DNA from: Pyxicephalus adspersus
Taxonomy: Eukaryota > Chordata > Amphibia > Anura > Pyxicephalidae
Direction of reading: 5' to 3'
DNA: 64,000 bases
NCBI RefSeq assembly: GCF_032062135.1
Contig: NC_092859.1
Coordinates: forward strand, 67,956,025-68,020,024
Part shown: one piece after another, positions 25,001 to 37,696 of the stretch
Numbering within the stretch: the stretch's first letter is position 1
Layout: every line of letters begins with the position of its first letter
Notes under the pieces: generated by a model
Seen by the model: only the letters and a program-made list of their open reading frames with translations
Told to the model about the DNA's origin: nothing
Database searches by the model: none
Translations under genes and position numbers: made by a program

Positions 25001-26599
25001 ATGCACTTTTTTTTTAATGATAGGAAACAGACAAGTAAGTATGCTTTATTGTAGAATGGACATTGCCTGTCCCTTCAATGAAGACCTGTCCGATCCCTAA
25101 TTTTCAAAGTGGAGTGGAGTGCAGTACAAATTGTATTTTTGTCAGATAATATGATCAGTATTTATTAAAATAGGGTGCATATTTATATATTTAATATATT
25201 AGCTGTATATTATCTTTAAAAAAAAGATGAAACATTTTTTAGCTAGGCAGATTAGTCCCTAAATTATAGTGATGTCTACAACACATCTAGTCACTAATGA
25301 CTGCCGGTCACAGAAGAATAGATTTAACACATGTGATGGATTAAACACGTGTAAACAAAGGTAACTGTTTTAACCATGGTGAAAAAAGGAATACAAATAT
25401 TTATTTTATTTTGTAGCAGCTGTATTTTTATTTTTTCAGGATAGCTGACTTTTAATTAGTTGTTTAAGTTATTTCAATAGCTTTTTTATTTTAAAGTTTT
25501 CTGCTCTTCCTTTGAATTTAATCAAATGTCCCTGCGCATACTGTATGTGAAGATCTTGTTAACAAATTGTTTCCATACTGAAAAGTACAGAGTTTAGATT
25601 CCAGCCCTGATGAAATACCAAATTTTGTACTACAGTATTAGCATATTTGTAGTCAAGAATTACAATGCGTTCAGTTCTCCCCCAGAGAGAACAGATGTAG
25701 CGCTGAAACACAGTGACAGACCATGGCAGTTTTTATTTTATTCATGAAACTTTACAGACAGTGATTTAGCTAATATAATGTGGATTAGATGGGGAAGAAA
25801 AATTATTTTTGGTAGTATTGTTATGCTAATAGGTGGATATGTGCATTCAGTAGTTATTCTGGAAGATATAAAATCTGTCTCAGACAAAACTTTTTCCCAT
25901 TTCCCCCCAGCCCCCCCCCCTCTTTCTTGCCCTACCCAACACAATTAGTTATCTTTTACAAGTCCGCTGTCTGAGTCCTTCACAGGGGATCAGTTGTCCA
26001 GCCCTGTTGACTCGCAATGACAACATCACCTGCAACATGCAGACTTTCTTGTGGATACTGCATTTCAATTGTTCAGTTGTATCATTACAACTATAAGAAA
26101 ACATTTTACAGCAGAATTACAGGTTACGGGTTAGTTTTTTATTGGGAGAGTGGGGGGCAGGGGATTGAAGGTATTGTCTGCTGAGAGTGATGACTGTTTT
26201 TGTCATCCCTTTAAGTATATTCCCAGTGCTGTTGTTGCTGTCTCATAGCACAGTAAGGCAGAAACGATTATTATTGCACAGCATCGACTTTTCATTTTAA
26301 TAATTTTTTGTTACAGTTTTCCACAATTCATGTGTATTTACCCCAGTTTACAGTGGGAATACTATAGAAGTACACATTACAGAGTCTGCACTCTCTGGGA
26401 TTCTTCATTCACACGCTTAAAATAAATTTAAATGTCAATCACTAGCTTGCTAAAGACAATTTTTAAAAACATTTACATACTTTTTTTTTTATATTTTATT
26501 TTTTTTAAAGGACAAAAAGTAAAAAAAAAAAAGAAAATACATTTTTAACTTACTTATAACAAAGTTAAAGGTACGTATCAAAGTACTATAATTTAACAA
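22041..26599. other. AT-rich stretch, no gene recognised
   Basis: A possible dispersed DNA repeat lies at about 24760-25110: AGAAGGGACAGG at the left and CCTGTCCCTTCAATGAAG at the right are inverted relatives. Its ends are not clear enough to annotate firmly. Homopolymer runs occur at 23154-23162, 23192-23202 (C run), 25905-25920 and 26482-26535. No coding signal was recognised. Confidence 0.35.
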
Positions 26600-27370
26600 A
26601 ACAATGGCATGGGAGACAGTTAAGGGTCTTCAGGTTGGTTAACATGAGAAGAGTAACAGGAGAGCCATTTTCCAGTAAGAGATATGTGTACCATCAGGTT
26701 TGGTTTAACGTCACCGCTATCCCTTTCTGAGGGCTTCAGGAAGGGTAGCCATGCATGATTCCCATATTTCAAAGAAATTCTTTACTCTTGACTCCCTATC
26801 CAATGAGACCTCTATCCAGTGTATTTGGAACACAGATTCTCTAAGAAGAGGCCCAAAGTAGAAGGTTCTGCATGTATCCACTTTTGCAAAATGCTCATGG
26901 CTACTAAAAGACTGGAACCTACCACACATTTTTAGCCATTCGTGTTACCTGTATCGCGATCTTCCAAAAATGGCGCAAGCAGGTGATACAGGGGTATAAA
27001 ATTCACTAAATGACGCTGGGCATATGTCGCCACCACCCTCCAAAAGTACTTCATTTTGTGACAATTCCCGAACATTTGATAAAAAATCTGCTTCGACTGC
27101 TTTGCATTTTAAACACTTTGGGGTAGAGCTAGAACCAATATGATAAGAACAGAAGGGAGAAATATTTACCCCATTAACATTTTTTAAAAGCATTTCCCTA
27201 TATATCGATGAGGAGATTGTTCTCCAAGCTCTCCTAAAATCTTCCAAGGTTTCACCAGGTGTTCTATCAAGGAACTGGGCACCCCACCTTCACAGACCCC
27301 TGCCTCTAGTGCCATAATCCAGGTTAATTTTTTATACTTGGTACACATCTGCAATTGCACGACTGTTGGG
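26600..27370 (-). pseudogene. Tx1/L1-like LINE ORF2 C-terminal relic
   Basis: On the minus strand, 27247-26945 begins with the post-RT region (FRRAWRTISSSIYREMLL) and a zinc-knuckle-like PKCLKCK. In a shifted frame it continues with a hydrophobic VNFIPLYxLLAPFLEDRDTG. 26929-26717 then gives an end with SRVKNFFEIWESCMATLPEAL. This order (CxxC, hydrophobic stretch, ending FFEIW) is that of L1-type ORF2 C-termini. Frameshifts near 27060 and 26935 and stops near 26830 kill it. The copy is 5'-truncated, as expected of LINE insertions. Confidence 0.7.
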
Positions 27371-27563
27371 ATCTAACCTCCCCATCTTTCTTTGCGATCC
27401 CCGTCCTCTCGCATCCTCTGGCTGACGTCCTCTGCATCTAAAAAGTCACCCGGGAGTTCCCGGTAACGTTGTTACATGCGGTTGGGAGAGTGGCGGGAAT
27501 TTCAAATTAGTTTGTATTGCATTCAGTACAAAAAGACTTTATTGATTGCAATAAAGTGGATTC

Positions 27564-27790
27564 GTATGTCTAAAAAAGGTAAATTGTATTTTATTAAAAT
27601 TTATTTTACTGTATAATATATTAGTATGAGTATATTATTTATTTATTTTTTTTTTTTAAATTTCAATTTTTTTTAATTGTATTTATTATTTTGACATAAT
27701 TTTGTGTTTCAAACTTTATTATACTCATACTATATTATTATACTGTAAAATAAATTTTCATGAAAAACAATGTACTGCTTTTAGACATAT
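27564..27790. repeat. Foldback (inverted) repeat, arms about 73 bp
   Basis: The left arm (27564-27636) starts GTATGTCTAAAAAAGG and ends AGTATGAGTATATT. The right arm (27718-27790) is its imperfect reverse complement, starting near ATACTCATACTATATT and ending GCTTTTAGACATAT. The loop is a T-rich 80 bp. A GC-richer block, 27380-27500, lies just outside and may belong to the same element. Confidence 0.75.
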
Positions 27791-27830
27791 AAATCCGGAC
27801 AGAAATGAACCGTCGAGGAGGTTAAAGCAG

Positions 27831-30800
27831 ATAACATCTTATCCAAAGACTTAGCCCAATCTCCCGCTGAAAGATTCTTAATAATTACCAATACATAAGA
27901 TCTTAAATAGATAAATGTGAAGAGTTCAGTTCCCAAAAAATTATATGAATGGAAGCAGCTTCATGGGAACATTGTAAAGAATTTAAACGACACGTGCCCC
28001 ACTATTTTAGTGTACTCCCTTCTGTCCAGACACTAACTATAGTTAGTTTCTATAACACTCCTTAAGATCATAGTGCAGCCCTCAAAAAACAGTATCCAGC
28101 CTAAAATTGTCAAATTTGCTTATCAAAAATTTGATTATTTACTTAAACATTATAAACATTTAAGCACAAGAGGTGACAATTGAACGGAGGCTGCATACTT
28201 AAAACAGTAAAGATTTATTTGAATTATCACATCATGTACAAAGAATATTCTGTTTTATTTCTATTTTATGTATGCTTCAATATTTAAATGAACACAGCTA
28301 CAATATTCTCTGCAAAGCCCCATTGTCTCAGTATAGATTTGCTTTTACATGCAATATAGCCAAATCTATTGTCTTTCATAAAGTAGGCAAAGGTTAATAC
28401 CCCTAAAAGGGTATTGTTTGCTGTCTTTAGCTGGGGTGGTTTAACCTTCTTTTGCATTTTGGAGATAAAACAGGAATTGAGAAGAATCCTTTCCAAAATC
28501 AGAGGAACTCCCATTTTACACAAATGTATACAGAATATTTCTCCCCATTTCCCCTATATCTTGCTTTTGTGACAACTTAAATTTAGCATCTCAATTTTTT
28601 CTTTTTCAGTGACAGTGGTCATGAAAACAAATAGAGGGGTTGGTATTTTGTCTTAGTGAAACTTGATGTAGGAAATATTTACCCTTATTAAGTTATAAAA
28701 AAAAGGTAATACCTGATAGACGGAAGTAATATATGGCTCTTATTCAGCCTGATCTCATTAGGTATGGTAGCAAACCAGAAATGCAAGAAAAGTATTTTTA
28801 ATCTCAATCTCTGGAATTTTTTAAAGTAATAGGACCAAATTATAAAAAGATGAATATGAATATATTGTCATAGATATCCTAAATAAAACGTGCAATTTTT
28901 CCCATTTACGGAAAAGTGACAGTTACCCTTAATAGGCCACATACTTTCTGCCCATAAAATCACCTTTATATGCTCTATTCTATTTGTAAGGAGCAAGAGG
29001 AGCATTTCATCCTAACCCCTTTTTCTACGATGCAGTGCTTGGGTGTTTGGCCAATCACTACGCCCAAACACTGCCAAACAGAGAAAAGTAAAAAGCCATG
29101 TGGATGCTTACAATTGGTTTAGACCTAGAACTTCAAAAGTGATGGAACACTATGAAGATAAGTATTTTTTTTATTTAAACATTAGTACATTTGATACATC
29201 AATATACAGATTTTTTCGTGTACAAACAGGACTTATACCAAGTTGGACTTATTCCAAAGCGGACTTATACCGAGGTACCACCGAGGTATATATTTGCAAT
29301 AGTTGGAGTTTAATTTTAATTAATTCAGTATTATAGTTTAAGAAACAAAACATTTGCATTTTGGAATGGAAATAAAGGTGGTAATCTTCATTCCAATCTC
29401 CTTTCTGTTCACATATTCAAAGCTAACCATCATATCACTATATATTTTATGTCTAGATCTTTTGATGATGTTGGGTTCCTGGGGACATCTTTTATATTGT
29501 CAGCTCTTGAGTTGAATTTGCTGGGCTTGACAGTCCTGGAGTAAATGGTTTAAAATAGTCTGTCAATCCTTTGAAATATTTTGCAAGACTTAAAGATATC
29601 CACAACCCTCTTTCTGAGAGCCTTAGAAAGGCATGATGACCCAACATGCATACTCCCAATTGAGGTGTTTTAATATTGGCCTATTATTCTTTTAAATCTG
29701 AATAAATAATACATCATGTTAATTTTATGTGTATTTGTTCTGGTATAGCACCTTTATCTGAAGGAACTGTTTGAATAAAGTTCACATTTGCCTGTTCAAA
29801 TATACTAAAAAGCTCTACAATTTCTGGTATACCTAATTTTTCATATGACTGTATATGCATAGAACACCCTATGTGAGACACGCACAACCCTTCTCATACC
29901 AATAACAAGACAACATCAGCATCATCCCCATCGATATCTACACTTGAATCCTATATGAGCCCTACACCTTCCTCCTAGAGGCTAGTAGCTGAGCATGTCA
30001 AGAGAGGTGATATAAGTTGCTGATGCAGACTAAGTTAGGGAGCCCAAGGCACCAAGTTTGGGAACAACTGCCTTATATCATACAGGATGAACATTTACTG
30101 TTAGAATATTTTTGATTAAAAAAATTCATTTTTTACCTTAGCTATATTATGTACCTTTCATACAGAAGAATAAAGCTATTCCAGTATTAGCAGAGCTCCC
30201 CATTTTAGCCATTGAATCTCCTTTGTGCATCTCTTTGTCCATAGCTGCTGGCCACATCATTCATGATTGTATAGTTGTTGTGTACACTCATGGCCACCAA
30301 TATTATGAGCCTCCTATTACAGTGAGGCCAAATGAGCCATACATATGTATGGGAAAGCAACTACCAACTAAGAATGATGTGGTGGGCAGTGGCTGCATGG
30401 ACAGAACCCAGAGGCTGGAATCAGAACAGCTATAGCTATAGCCCAGTGTCTTGAATAAAAGCTTAGATTAAAAGCATAGTGCCATTTTATAGGCCAAAAA
30501 TCTTGCCTTTTATTCAAGTATATACAGTAGATTTAGTTTGTCATTGTTTACTTCTTAGAAAAGATATGTTCCGTAACACTGACGTATTCCCCTAATATTT
30601 TCTTTCAACTTACAGATTTAATAATATGGGCTGGAAACCAATATTGACCTAGATTTGGTAGAGCTTACAATTACACTGATGTAGCTGTAATGTGTTTAAT
30701 GAATAAAAAGCACACCGAAGGATGGGCTTTTAGGTTAATGCAGAACAAGCGGTTAATTTTCTTTCCATTACACGCAAAATCACAGTACACAGACATTTAC

Positions 30801-31812
30801 ATATCTTCCAATTTACCATTTTTGGCTAACTTGTCAATGTTATTATTTTACTAAAATACCAAACTTATACCCAAATATTATACTGTAGCAATTTAATGGG
30901 CCATTTCACATGATGATGAATTATTTAAACATTATACAACAGTGGTTATTGGTATATTTTATCGAGAAAAAAATGTTTTAAAAAAATTACATACATATAT
31001 CCTTATTATAAACTTCTTCATTGTAAATGCTGATCTACAGAGTGTTTCATTAACTTTGAAAATTTTTTACCTTTATGAACAGAATGGTGCCCTATAATGG
31101 ATTTGCCATCCCCTACTGAGAGCTCAAGGTGCAGTTATGTTTTTAACTAATTGAGTATGCATGGTTTTTAACCTGACTATATAATACTAAAACTATAATG
31201 ACTATATAATACAAACAGTACAACAATAACATTTTAAATGAAAAAAATAGAGTAATAAATTACCCTGATCTATGACATATGTGACAAGATTTCTTTTGGA
31301 AAGTAAAGATGGTTTTATCATTGATTCAGTCAGGAAACAGATTCAGTTTGGCCCCTTTGTTGGGTAAACAGCAAAAACACAATGGTTTTTCCTTAGACAA
31401 TGGGACAACACAGTCTAGTGATAGTTGTCCTGAATGGGATTAGTTCTTCAGTGGCATTTCTGTATTTGTGTTGCTTTTCCCCTTAGTATTGTGTCATTTA
31501 AACTTTTGAGAAGATAAATATTATAATAATACAAAAGAGTTTGCAGATATCTTAAATACTAAAGATATTGTAGATGTTGAATTTAGAGGAATGTTTCACC
31601 TAAATTTTGCAGGGAAACACTTTTAAAGTGACGGTCACTAACTTTTTGGGTTAGTTGGGAAATTCCTGAACCTTATATTGTCACAAAATGTGCATGTAAA
31701 TGACAAAAATGAAGAAGAACAAAATATTCTTACTAAAATTCCTCGCTGGGGGTACTGAGCAATTTTTGATTGGATTGCAATTTTTTTTTGCATGAATTAA
31801 AACATACATTAT
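27831..31812. other. No gene recognised
   Basis: AT-rich, single-copy-looking DNA. ORFs at 28284-28523 (minus), 29043-29336 (plus) and 30223-30435 (plus) have no recognised domains. The 29043 ORF contains short in-phase repeats (GGACTTATACC twice, then GAGGTA). No clear repeat ends. Confidence 0.35.
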
Positions 31813-32037
31813 GGGCCTGATTTGTTAAAGCTCACCATGACTAGAGAAGATAGACTATCTTAGAAGAACCTGGTTTTCTCTGCAAACCTGAAATGGATCT
31901 GGTCCAGGATTGAAAACATTTGCCAAATAATAGCAAATTATTTTTTAAGAAATACATTACAGGTTTGCTGGATCCCCCAGGTTCTCCCATGATAGTCTAT
32001 CTTCTCCAGTCTTGAAGAGCCTTATTGAGTCAGCTCC
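31813..32037. mobile_element. Palindromic MITE, family A, copy 1
   Basis: Starts GGGCCTGATTTGTTAAAGCT and ends near AGCCTTATTGAGTCAGCTCC, its degraded reverse complement. The whole unit can fold on itself, with an AAACCTG..ATGGATCTGG half and a CAGGTTTGCTGGATCC half about a loop near 31920. Same family as 61740-61961 and 62993-63214. Confidence 0.8.
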
Positions 32038-32950
32038 AATGTGTATGTGAATTGGTTTATTGCCTACTGATTAGTAATTCAATTTTTGAGCAGTACAGAA
32101 GCAGAAGAACACACATCCAATATATCAGCATTGTCAACATTCCAACAGTGGTGTCGCCTGACAGTCTACACAATATGGCAACCGTTTTAACTGTGGATGC
32201 CATGTATTATAAGGTATGCTGAGTGTAATTTTACTTCAGGATTCGTACATATGTCAATGAGAAAAATGATAAGCCATTAACAAATTCAGAAGACTGAAGA
32301 TTCTGAAACATTTTGGCTCCAATTTCAATTACTTGCTGTAATAGTGTTCCCTGAAATTTCAGTTTTAATTGACAGGTACTTTAAAAAATGGTATGGATGG
32401 TTGCTAAAATAATTATTTTTATTTTTTAATAACATATTACAAAATATTTTTTTGACAAATAAACATTGATACCAAAGATACACTTCAAATTTTACTACAT
32501 TAGGATAGAATCGTAATCTAAATAACCAAAAAAAATTATTGTTTTTACAAAAAGGAAATGCATAGATACATATATACCGGTCGGGACTAACCTTAATTAT
32601 TTTTTAGTACGATATTATTAAAGAATCCTTATTTTAAGAAGCACCTATCCCCAGGAAATTTTTTGTATATCTTCATTTCTAATATGGTTAACTCGCAAAC
32701 GCAAAACCTAACCTTTAATAAATTAGTGCTTTTAAAACATAATCCAGTAGCGTCTAATGTTCGTTAGTTTATCCATTTTTTTACCTAATGACAATCCATG
32801 TTTCAGAATGAATATACTTTTTATATTGACATATTGATATTAATAGGGCACTTAAGGCCAAATTCTGGGCAATTTTGAAATAGTTTCCCAGGAGGTATAA
32901 AATAAAAAGATTCTCTTGTTTGATACTTAACAATTGTTTTCTGACACTTG

Positions 32951-33098
32951 GGGCTCTATTTTTAAACAGGGAATTTTACATTCTCTCAAACATTCCCTCT
33001 TGGAATCTTTCAGGTCCATGTATTTCAATAGCAGTAATTGATTCCTAACAGGGAATGTTTAAAGGAATGTCAGATTACCTGTTTTACAAATAGAGCCC
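32951..33098. mobile_element. Short palindromic MITE, family B
   Basis: Starts GGGCTCTATTTTTAAACAGG and ends CCTGTTTTACAAATAGAGCCC. An inner pair, ACATTCCCTCTTGG and AACAGGGAATGTTTAAAGG, also pairs. The unit is about 148 bp with no ORF. A half-copy may lie at 33595-33612 (GCAAATAGAGCC). Confidence 0.75.
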
Positions 33099-34306
33099 TA
33101 GATGTTCATGGTACTTGGGTTAAATGCCCAGTGTAATTTAACCAAGTTCCTATGAGTTTAGGGTGTCATGGCAGATGGGGGGCATAACCATGGACCATAC
33201 AAGACAATGCTGCTCCCAAGAGTGGTGTTACCCAGAGTTGATTAATAAAATGAATTTGCAAATGTATTTGTAGTTTTAGATAGAAAAGGGAAGGGTTTTT
33301 ACCATCCCCCACTTACCATAATCCAAAATTAAGGAAAAAAGTTTTGGCTTTAGGAGACTTTAAATGAGGCCCACTTTTTCAAAACTGGTAGAAGACATAT
33401 TAATATGAACTCTTCATTGTTTTATTTGCTGAGTAACACCAACCTACATGTATGTTTTACCTATTTGCAAAATCAATACACTTACAGTCTGTAAGGATTT
33501 TTGTTAAAATCAAATGGAAGCAGTTTGCATGGCAAGATTCAGCAAAATACTTATGTAAAAAAAAAAAGACCTAACACTCCTGTTACATTCATGCATTTGC
33601 AAATAGAGCCTTAAGACGTGAATACTGAAATAACATTTCTTGTCACATTGTTTTAATGGCAATAAAAGCTACATTATAGCACTTAAGAATATTCTAGCAA
33701 TAAAAGATTAGAACTTCAGAATAGTGTAGGAAGTAACACTGAAAAAGTGCCATTATTTTGCTAAAGCACTAAAATTCTGATGTTTTTTTCTTCCAACAGC
33801 CTGTTGAAGACAAAGAAGAGATCACCTTTTGTAGCAAAAGCAAAAAGAGGAGCCAAATAAATTGACCACACAGAAGCACTTTTCTGCATAGAAGAATGCC
33901 CTGTAAATGCAAGTTGGAAAATTAATTCAAAACGCGAGGCAGTAAAAAGGAAAGGCAATCAATAAAGGGAACCAGTCGAAAAGATGGCTAGACTGCAAGT
34001 TCAATAACCTATTTACCCGAGACTGAGCTGTGGAAGTTGGGTACTGTCGATAGTATAACAGAATGTCAGTTATCTAGTCTGATGTCCTGCTGCTACACCA
34101 ACCATTAACTTAGCAATGACAGTCTATTGATGTCAGCGTGTTGAAATGGCTTTTAATAACTGACAATTGCTTTACAGTAGCACTGTGTAACTGCTTAGGA
34201 AAAGGAAAACCAAGAGACAATATGGGCACGTAAAAGGACAATGCAGAGAACTGTATTTGCAAGCAATACATGTTACTGTTGACATGCATTGTTTCTACAA
34301 GGCAAT
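33099..34306 (+). other. DRD1 5' flank
   Basis: No coding exon is seen here. It should contain the 5' untranslated region of DRD1. A plausible splice acceptor is TGACAATTGCTTTACAG, ending at 34177. A weaker one is TTGTTTCTACAAG, ending at 34301. Known D1 genes have a small intron in the 5' non-coding part (established for mammals), so one of these may be used. I cannot place the transcription start. No convincing TATA box or CpG-rich promoter stands out. Confidence 0.35.
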
Positions 34307-34310
34307 ATGA
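34270..34310 (+). promoter_or_regulatory. Upstream ATGs at the DRD1 start
   Basis: Two ATGs precede the receptor ATG. One at 34284 opens a 9-codon frame including its stop, whose TGA (34308-34310) overlaps the receptor ATG (34307-34309). The other at 34270 opens an 80-codon frame running through the receptor start to 34512. If both are in the mature mRNA they would be expected to lower receptor translation. If splicing uses the acceptor ending at 34301 they would be removed. Whether they are retained is unknown. Confidence 0.4.
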
Positions 34311-35662
34311 CTTTAAATACAACCATTATGGATGGAGAAATACTGCTTGCAGAAAAGGATTCGTCATTTCGCATCTTAACAGGATGTTTCCTTTCTGTTT
34401 TAATACTTTCAACACTTCTTGGAAACACCTTGGTCTGTGCAGCTGTTATCAGATTTCGTCATCTGAGGTCAAAAGTCACAAACTTTTTTGTGATCTCTTT
34501 AGCGGTGTCTGACCTTCTGGTGGCGGTGCTGGTCATGCCTTGGAAAGCTGTTGCTGAGATCGCTGGCTTCTGGCCTTTTGGTTCATTTTGTAATATATGG
34601 GTAGCTTTTGATATTATGTGCTCAACAGCATCCATCCTTAACCTTTGTGTCATCAGTGTTGATAGGTACTGGGCTATTTCCAGCCCTTTTAGGTATGAAA
34701 GAAAAATGACCCCAAAAGTAGCCTTTATCATGATAAGTGTGGCTTGGACTTTATCAGTTCTGATATCTTTTATTCCTGTGCAGCTTAACTGGCATAAAGC
34801 GAAAACGACTAGTTTTTTTGACCTGAACATTACGTTACAAGGCAATGCAATGGATAATTGTGATTCCAGCTTAAATAGGACATATGCAATTTCCTCATCT
34901 CTTATTAGCTTCTATATACCTGTGGCCATTATGATTGTAACCTACACAAGAATTTACAGGATAGCAGCAAAACAAATAAGACGCATCTCTGCTTTGGAAA
35001 GGGCAGCTGTGCATGCCAAGAACTGCCAAAACAGCACTGGTAATGGCAGTAGCATTGATTGCCAACAACCAGAAAGCTCTTTGAAGACTTCATTTAAAAG
35101 AGAAACAAAGGTTTTGAAAACGTTGTCAGTGATCATGGGAGTTTTTGTATGTTGCTGGCTTCCCTTCTTCATATTAAACTGTATGGTGCCATTTTGTGAC
35201 CCCAGTGTCTACACGCGTGGTGCAGATCCCTTCTGCATTAGTTCCACTACATTTGATATTTTTGTGTGGTTCGGATGGGCCAATTCCTCATTAAATCCTA
35301 TAATATATGCTTTTAATGCTGATTTTCGCAAGGCTTTCTCAAACTTGCTAGGCTGCTACAGGCTCTGCCCCACATCCAACAATGCCATAGAGACAGTTAG
35401 CATAAATAACAATGGGGCAGTGATCTACTCATGCCAGCAAGAGCCTAAAGGTTCAATTCCTAATGAGTGTAATTTAGTTTACTTGATTCCACATGCAATT
35501 ATCTGTCCTGAAGAGGAAGTCCTTAAAAAAGAGGAGGAAAGTGGCTTATCCAAAAGTTTAGACAAAATGTCTCCAGCATTTTCTGGGATTTTGGATTACG
35601 ATGCAGAAGTCTCGCTAGAAAAGATAAATCCTATCACACAGAATGGTCAGCCAAAAAGCTGA
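34307..35662 (+). CDS. DRD1: Dopamine receptor D1 (D1A subtype), single coding exon
   Basis: A 451-residue class A GPCR of the plasma membrane that binds dopamine and couples to Gs/Golf to raise cAMP (family knowledge). Seven membrane segments lie near residues 23-48, 59-84, 95-117, 138-160, 192-217, 272-297 and 312-336. Key residues are all present: Asp102 (amine anchor), Asp119-Arg120-Tyr121, Ser197/Ser198/Ser201 (catechol contacts), a Cys95-Cys185 disulfide, CWLPFF at 283-288 and NPIIY at 330-334. N-glycosylation sequons are at Asn4, Asn174 and Asn190. Cys350 and Cys354 are likely palmitoylated, and Thr267 sits in a KRET kinase-like site. A short third loop and a long tail with a SINNNGA motif identify D1 rather than D2-like receptors, and fit D1A better than D5/D1B. 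I chose the ATG at 34307 because the frame opens upstream only at a TTG and 451 residues is the length I recall for Xenopus D1A. There is an A at -3 and no frameshift; it appears functional. Length compares with 446 in mammals. Confidence 0.97.
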   Translation: MTLNTTIMDGEILLAEKDSSFRILTGCFLSVLILSTLLGNTLVCAAVIRFRHLRSKVTNFFVISLAVSDLLVAVLVMPWKAVAEIAGFWPFGSFCNIWVAFDIMCSTASILNLCVISVDRYWAISSPFRYERKMTPKVAFIMISVAWTLSVLISFIPVQLNWHKAKTTSFFDLNITLQGNAMDNCDSSLNRTYAISSSLISFYIPVAIMIVTYTRIYRIAAKQIRRISALERAAVHAKNCQNSTGNGSSIDCQQPESSLKTSFKRETKVLKTLSVIMGVFVCCWLPFFILNCMVPFCDPSVYTRGADPFCISSTTFDIFVWFGWANSSLNPIIYAFNADFRKAFSNLLGCYRLCPTSNNAIETVSINNNGAVIYSCQQEPKGSIPNECNLVYLIPHAIICPEEEVLKKEEESGLSKSLDKMSPAFSGILDYDAEVSLEKINPITQNGQPKS

Positions 35663-37643
35663 ATAACAAATGATGAGAATGTGAGGCTTAAAGTCACTTG
35701 ACATTTTACCCCGTGAACTCTGGCTTCTGATTGGACACCATTTAAAAGAATTATTCTGAAAGACGTGACTTTTAACTAGATTTCTAAAGATGCATTCCAA
35801 TGTATTTTGTATAAGTGTTTATTTTTGTGCTGTTCACAGGGAAATAAGCTTATTGGTAAGAGGCCATTATTAATGCTTTCATAGATGGTGCATACAGTGT
35901 ATACTGTATTATGAGAATGTGTCTTTGTTTTTGTGCAAACATTCAGCAGAAATAGAAGTATTATTCTAACAGAATGCAATGGACAGAGTCATTAAAATGT
36001 GTAAAAAACGTTTTAGGCAAAGTCGAACACCTTGGAAAAAAAGCAAAAAAATGTGTGACATACAGTATTAATCGATAACCAGAGTGCAATGGCAAGAAAT
36101 TTGAATCTTGTTTTAATTTAGAATGTAACATAACAATATGTAAAAGTATAAAATAACAAATAGGGTAAGCCACTGCTACCTAAAAGGGTCAATCCACATA
36201 ATACTTTAGAAGCCATTAGGAGGTTTTAGTAAGTTGATTCACCCAACTATGTAGGCAAGTTGCAGTTAATCAGGTTTGCGCTTCTTTGTTCCCACCTCTG
36301 CCACAGCGATTATTAAAAACGTACAGCTCAATCCAAAGGTAATCAATGATTTTATAATGTTGGAACGAGAACACAATCTTCCCTGTGTCTATGGAAGTAT
36401 CTTTACCAGTTCTGGCATAGAGGTCTGGAAAGCTATATTGAGAGCAATATAACATACAGTTGTCATCCTATTTGTATACCAATGAATATACATAACATAC
36501 ATATTGGTAAGTGCATTTTTTTGAATAGGACATAAGCCTGTTGAGATTCTCTGCTTTGTATTCAGTAGAACGGGTTTATTACCAGCCCAATGCACATAGG
36601 GATTAGATGTACTTAAAAATGTCTAACTACACCTACATTTAATAGTAGAGATGAGTGGTTTTAGGTAAATAGATTTTGCCGCCAAAATACCAATTTGGTG
36701 GAAACTTAACTTACTGAGCTGTTTAGGTTAACTTTGCTTGAAAAGAAGATCTTTTTTTTGTTTATGCAGAGGACTTTTCTTTTTTTTTTTGCTCTTCTCA
36801 TTCACAATAATTTTTAACATATTTGCAGGGCAATGAAAACTCTAGGTTTTGTTTATCCCCATCCCATTGTTTTAAAGCCATATTGGTACTTCAGGTGGGT
36901 AATATAGTAGATACCCTGCCTGCCCTCATATTTCAGAGCACTTTGTGGGAAATTTTGATGTCTATTGAGTATGGGGTCCCATCTTAAAACATCATTTACA
37001 TGCTGATTTTGATTGTTATTAACAGAAATGGATAATGTCTGATATTCTGTGCTGCTAGCAATTTAAAGTAATTATTTAATATAGTCTAAAATATAAACCT
37101 GAGAGCAAAGATAACATTTTTTTTTAAATCAGCAAATACAAACCATGCTGTTTAGAGCAGATTTTTTTCACTATTTGCACATTCAAACTTTGAACAAAAG
37201 TATGACAATGCGTAATATGTCAGTACTATATAAATACTAGTTAATATTAATAATATTAGAAAGTTTCAGAAGGAGCTTGGATAGTAATGGCTATGGCAGA
37301 GAACATATATGGAATTTCCAATTTAAATATCCTAAAACAGGGGTCCCAAAAGACTGCATTAATAAACACTGTAGTTAATTGCACTTAACCAGTGAGCAAG
37401 AAAGACTACACACAAGATTATTTTTTAGAATATAAACTTTTATTTGGCATCTGGCTTTGATTCAATATGGGGTGTGTCAAACTTCGGGACTGCTAATTAC
37501 ACTAATAGAAGCAGTATTTGCCATGAGTAATGTAAAACATTATTGTATACCTTTTCACTGCACACTAAATGTATGTAAAGAGTTTTTTTTTTTTTTTTTT
37601 AGCAAAGATCAACTGAACTTCAGTTACTTGTTTTTTAGTAGTA

Positions 37644-37696
<53 letters not shown>

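Noticed and set aside
34289..34306. Longer DRD1 reading from 34289 (six extra residues)
   Set aside because: It opens with TTG, not ATG. The first in-frame ATG is 34307 and gives the family's usual length.
34459..34845. 128-codon minus-strand ORF over DRD1
   Set aside because: Antisense shadow of the receptor; no domain of its own.
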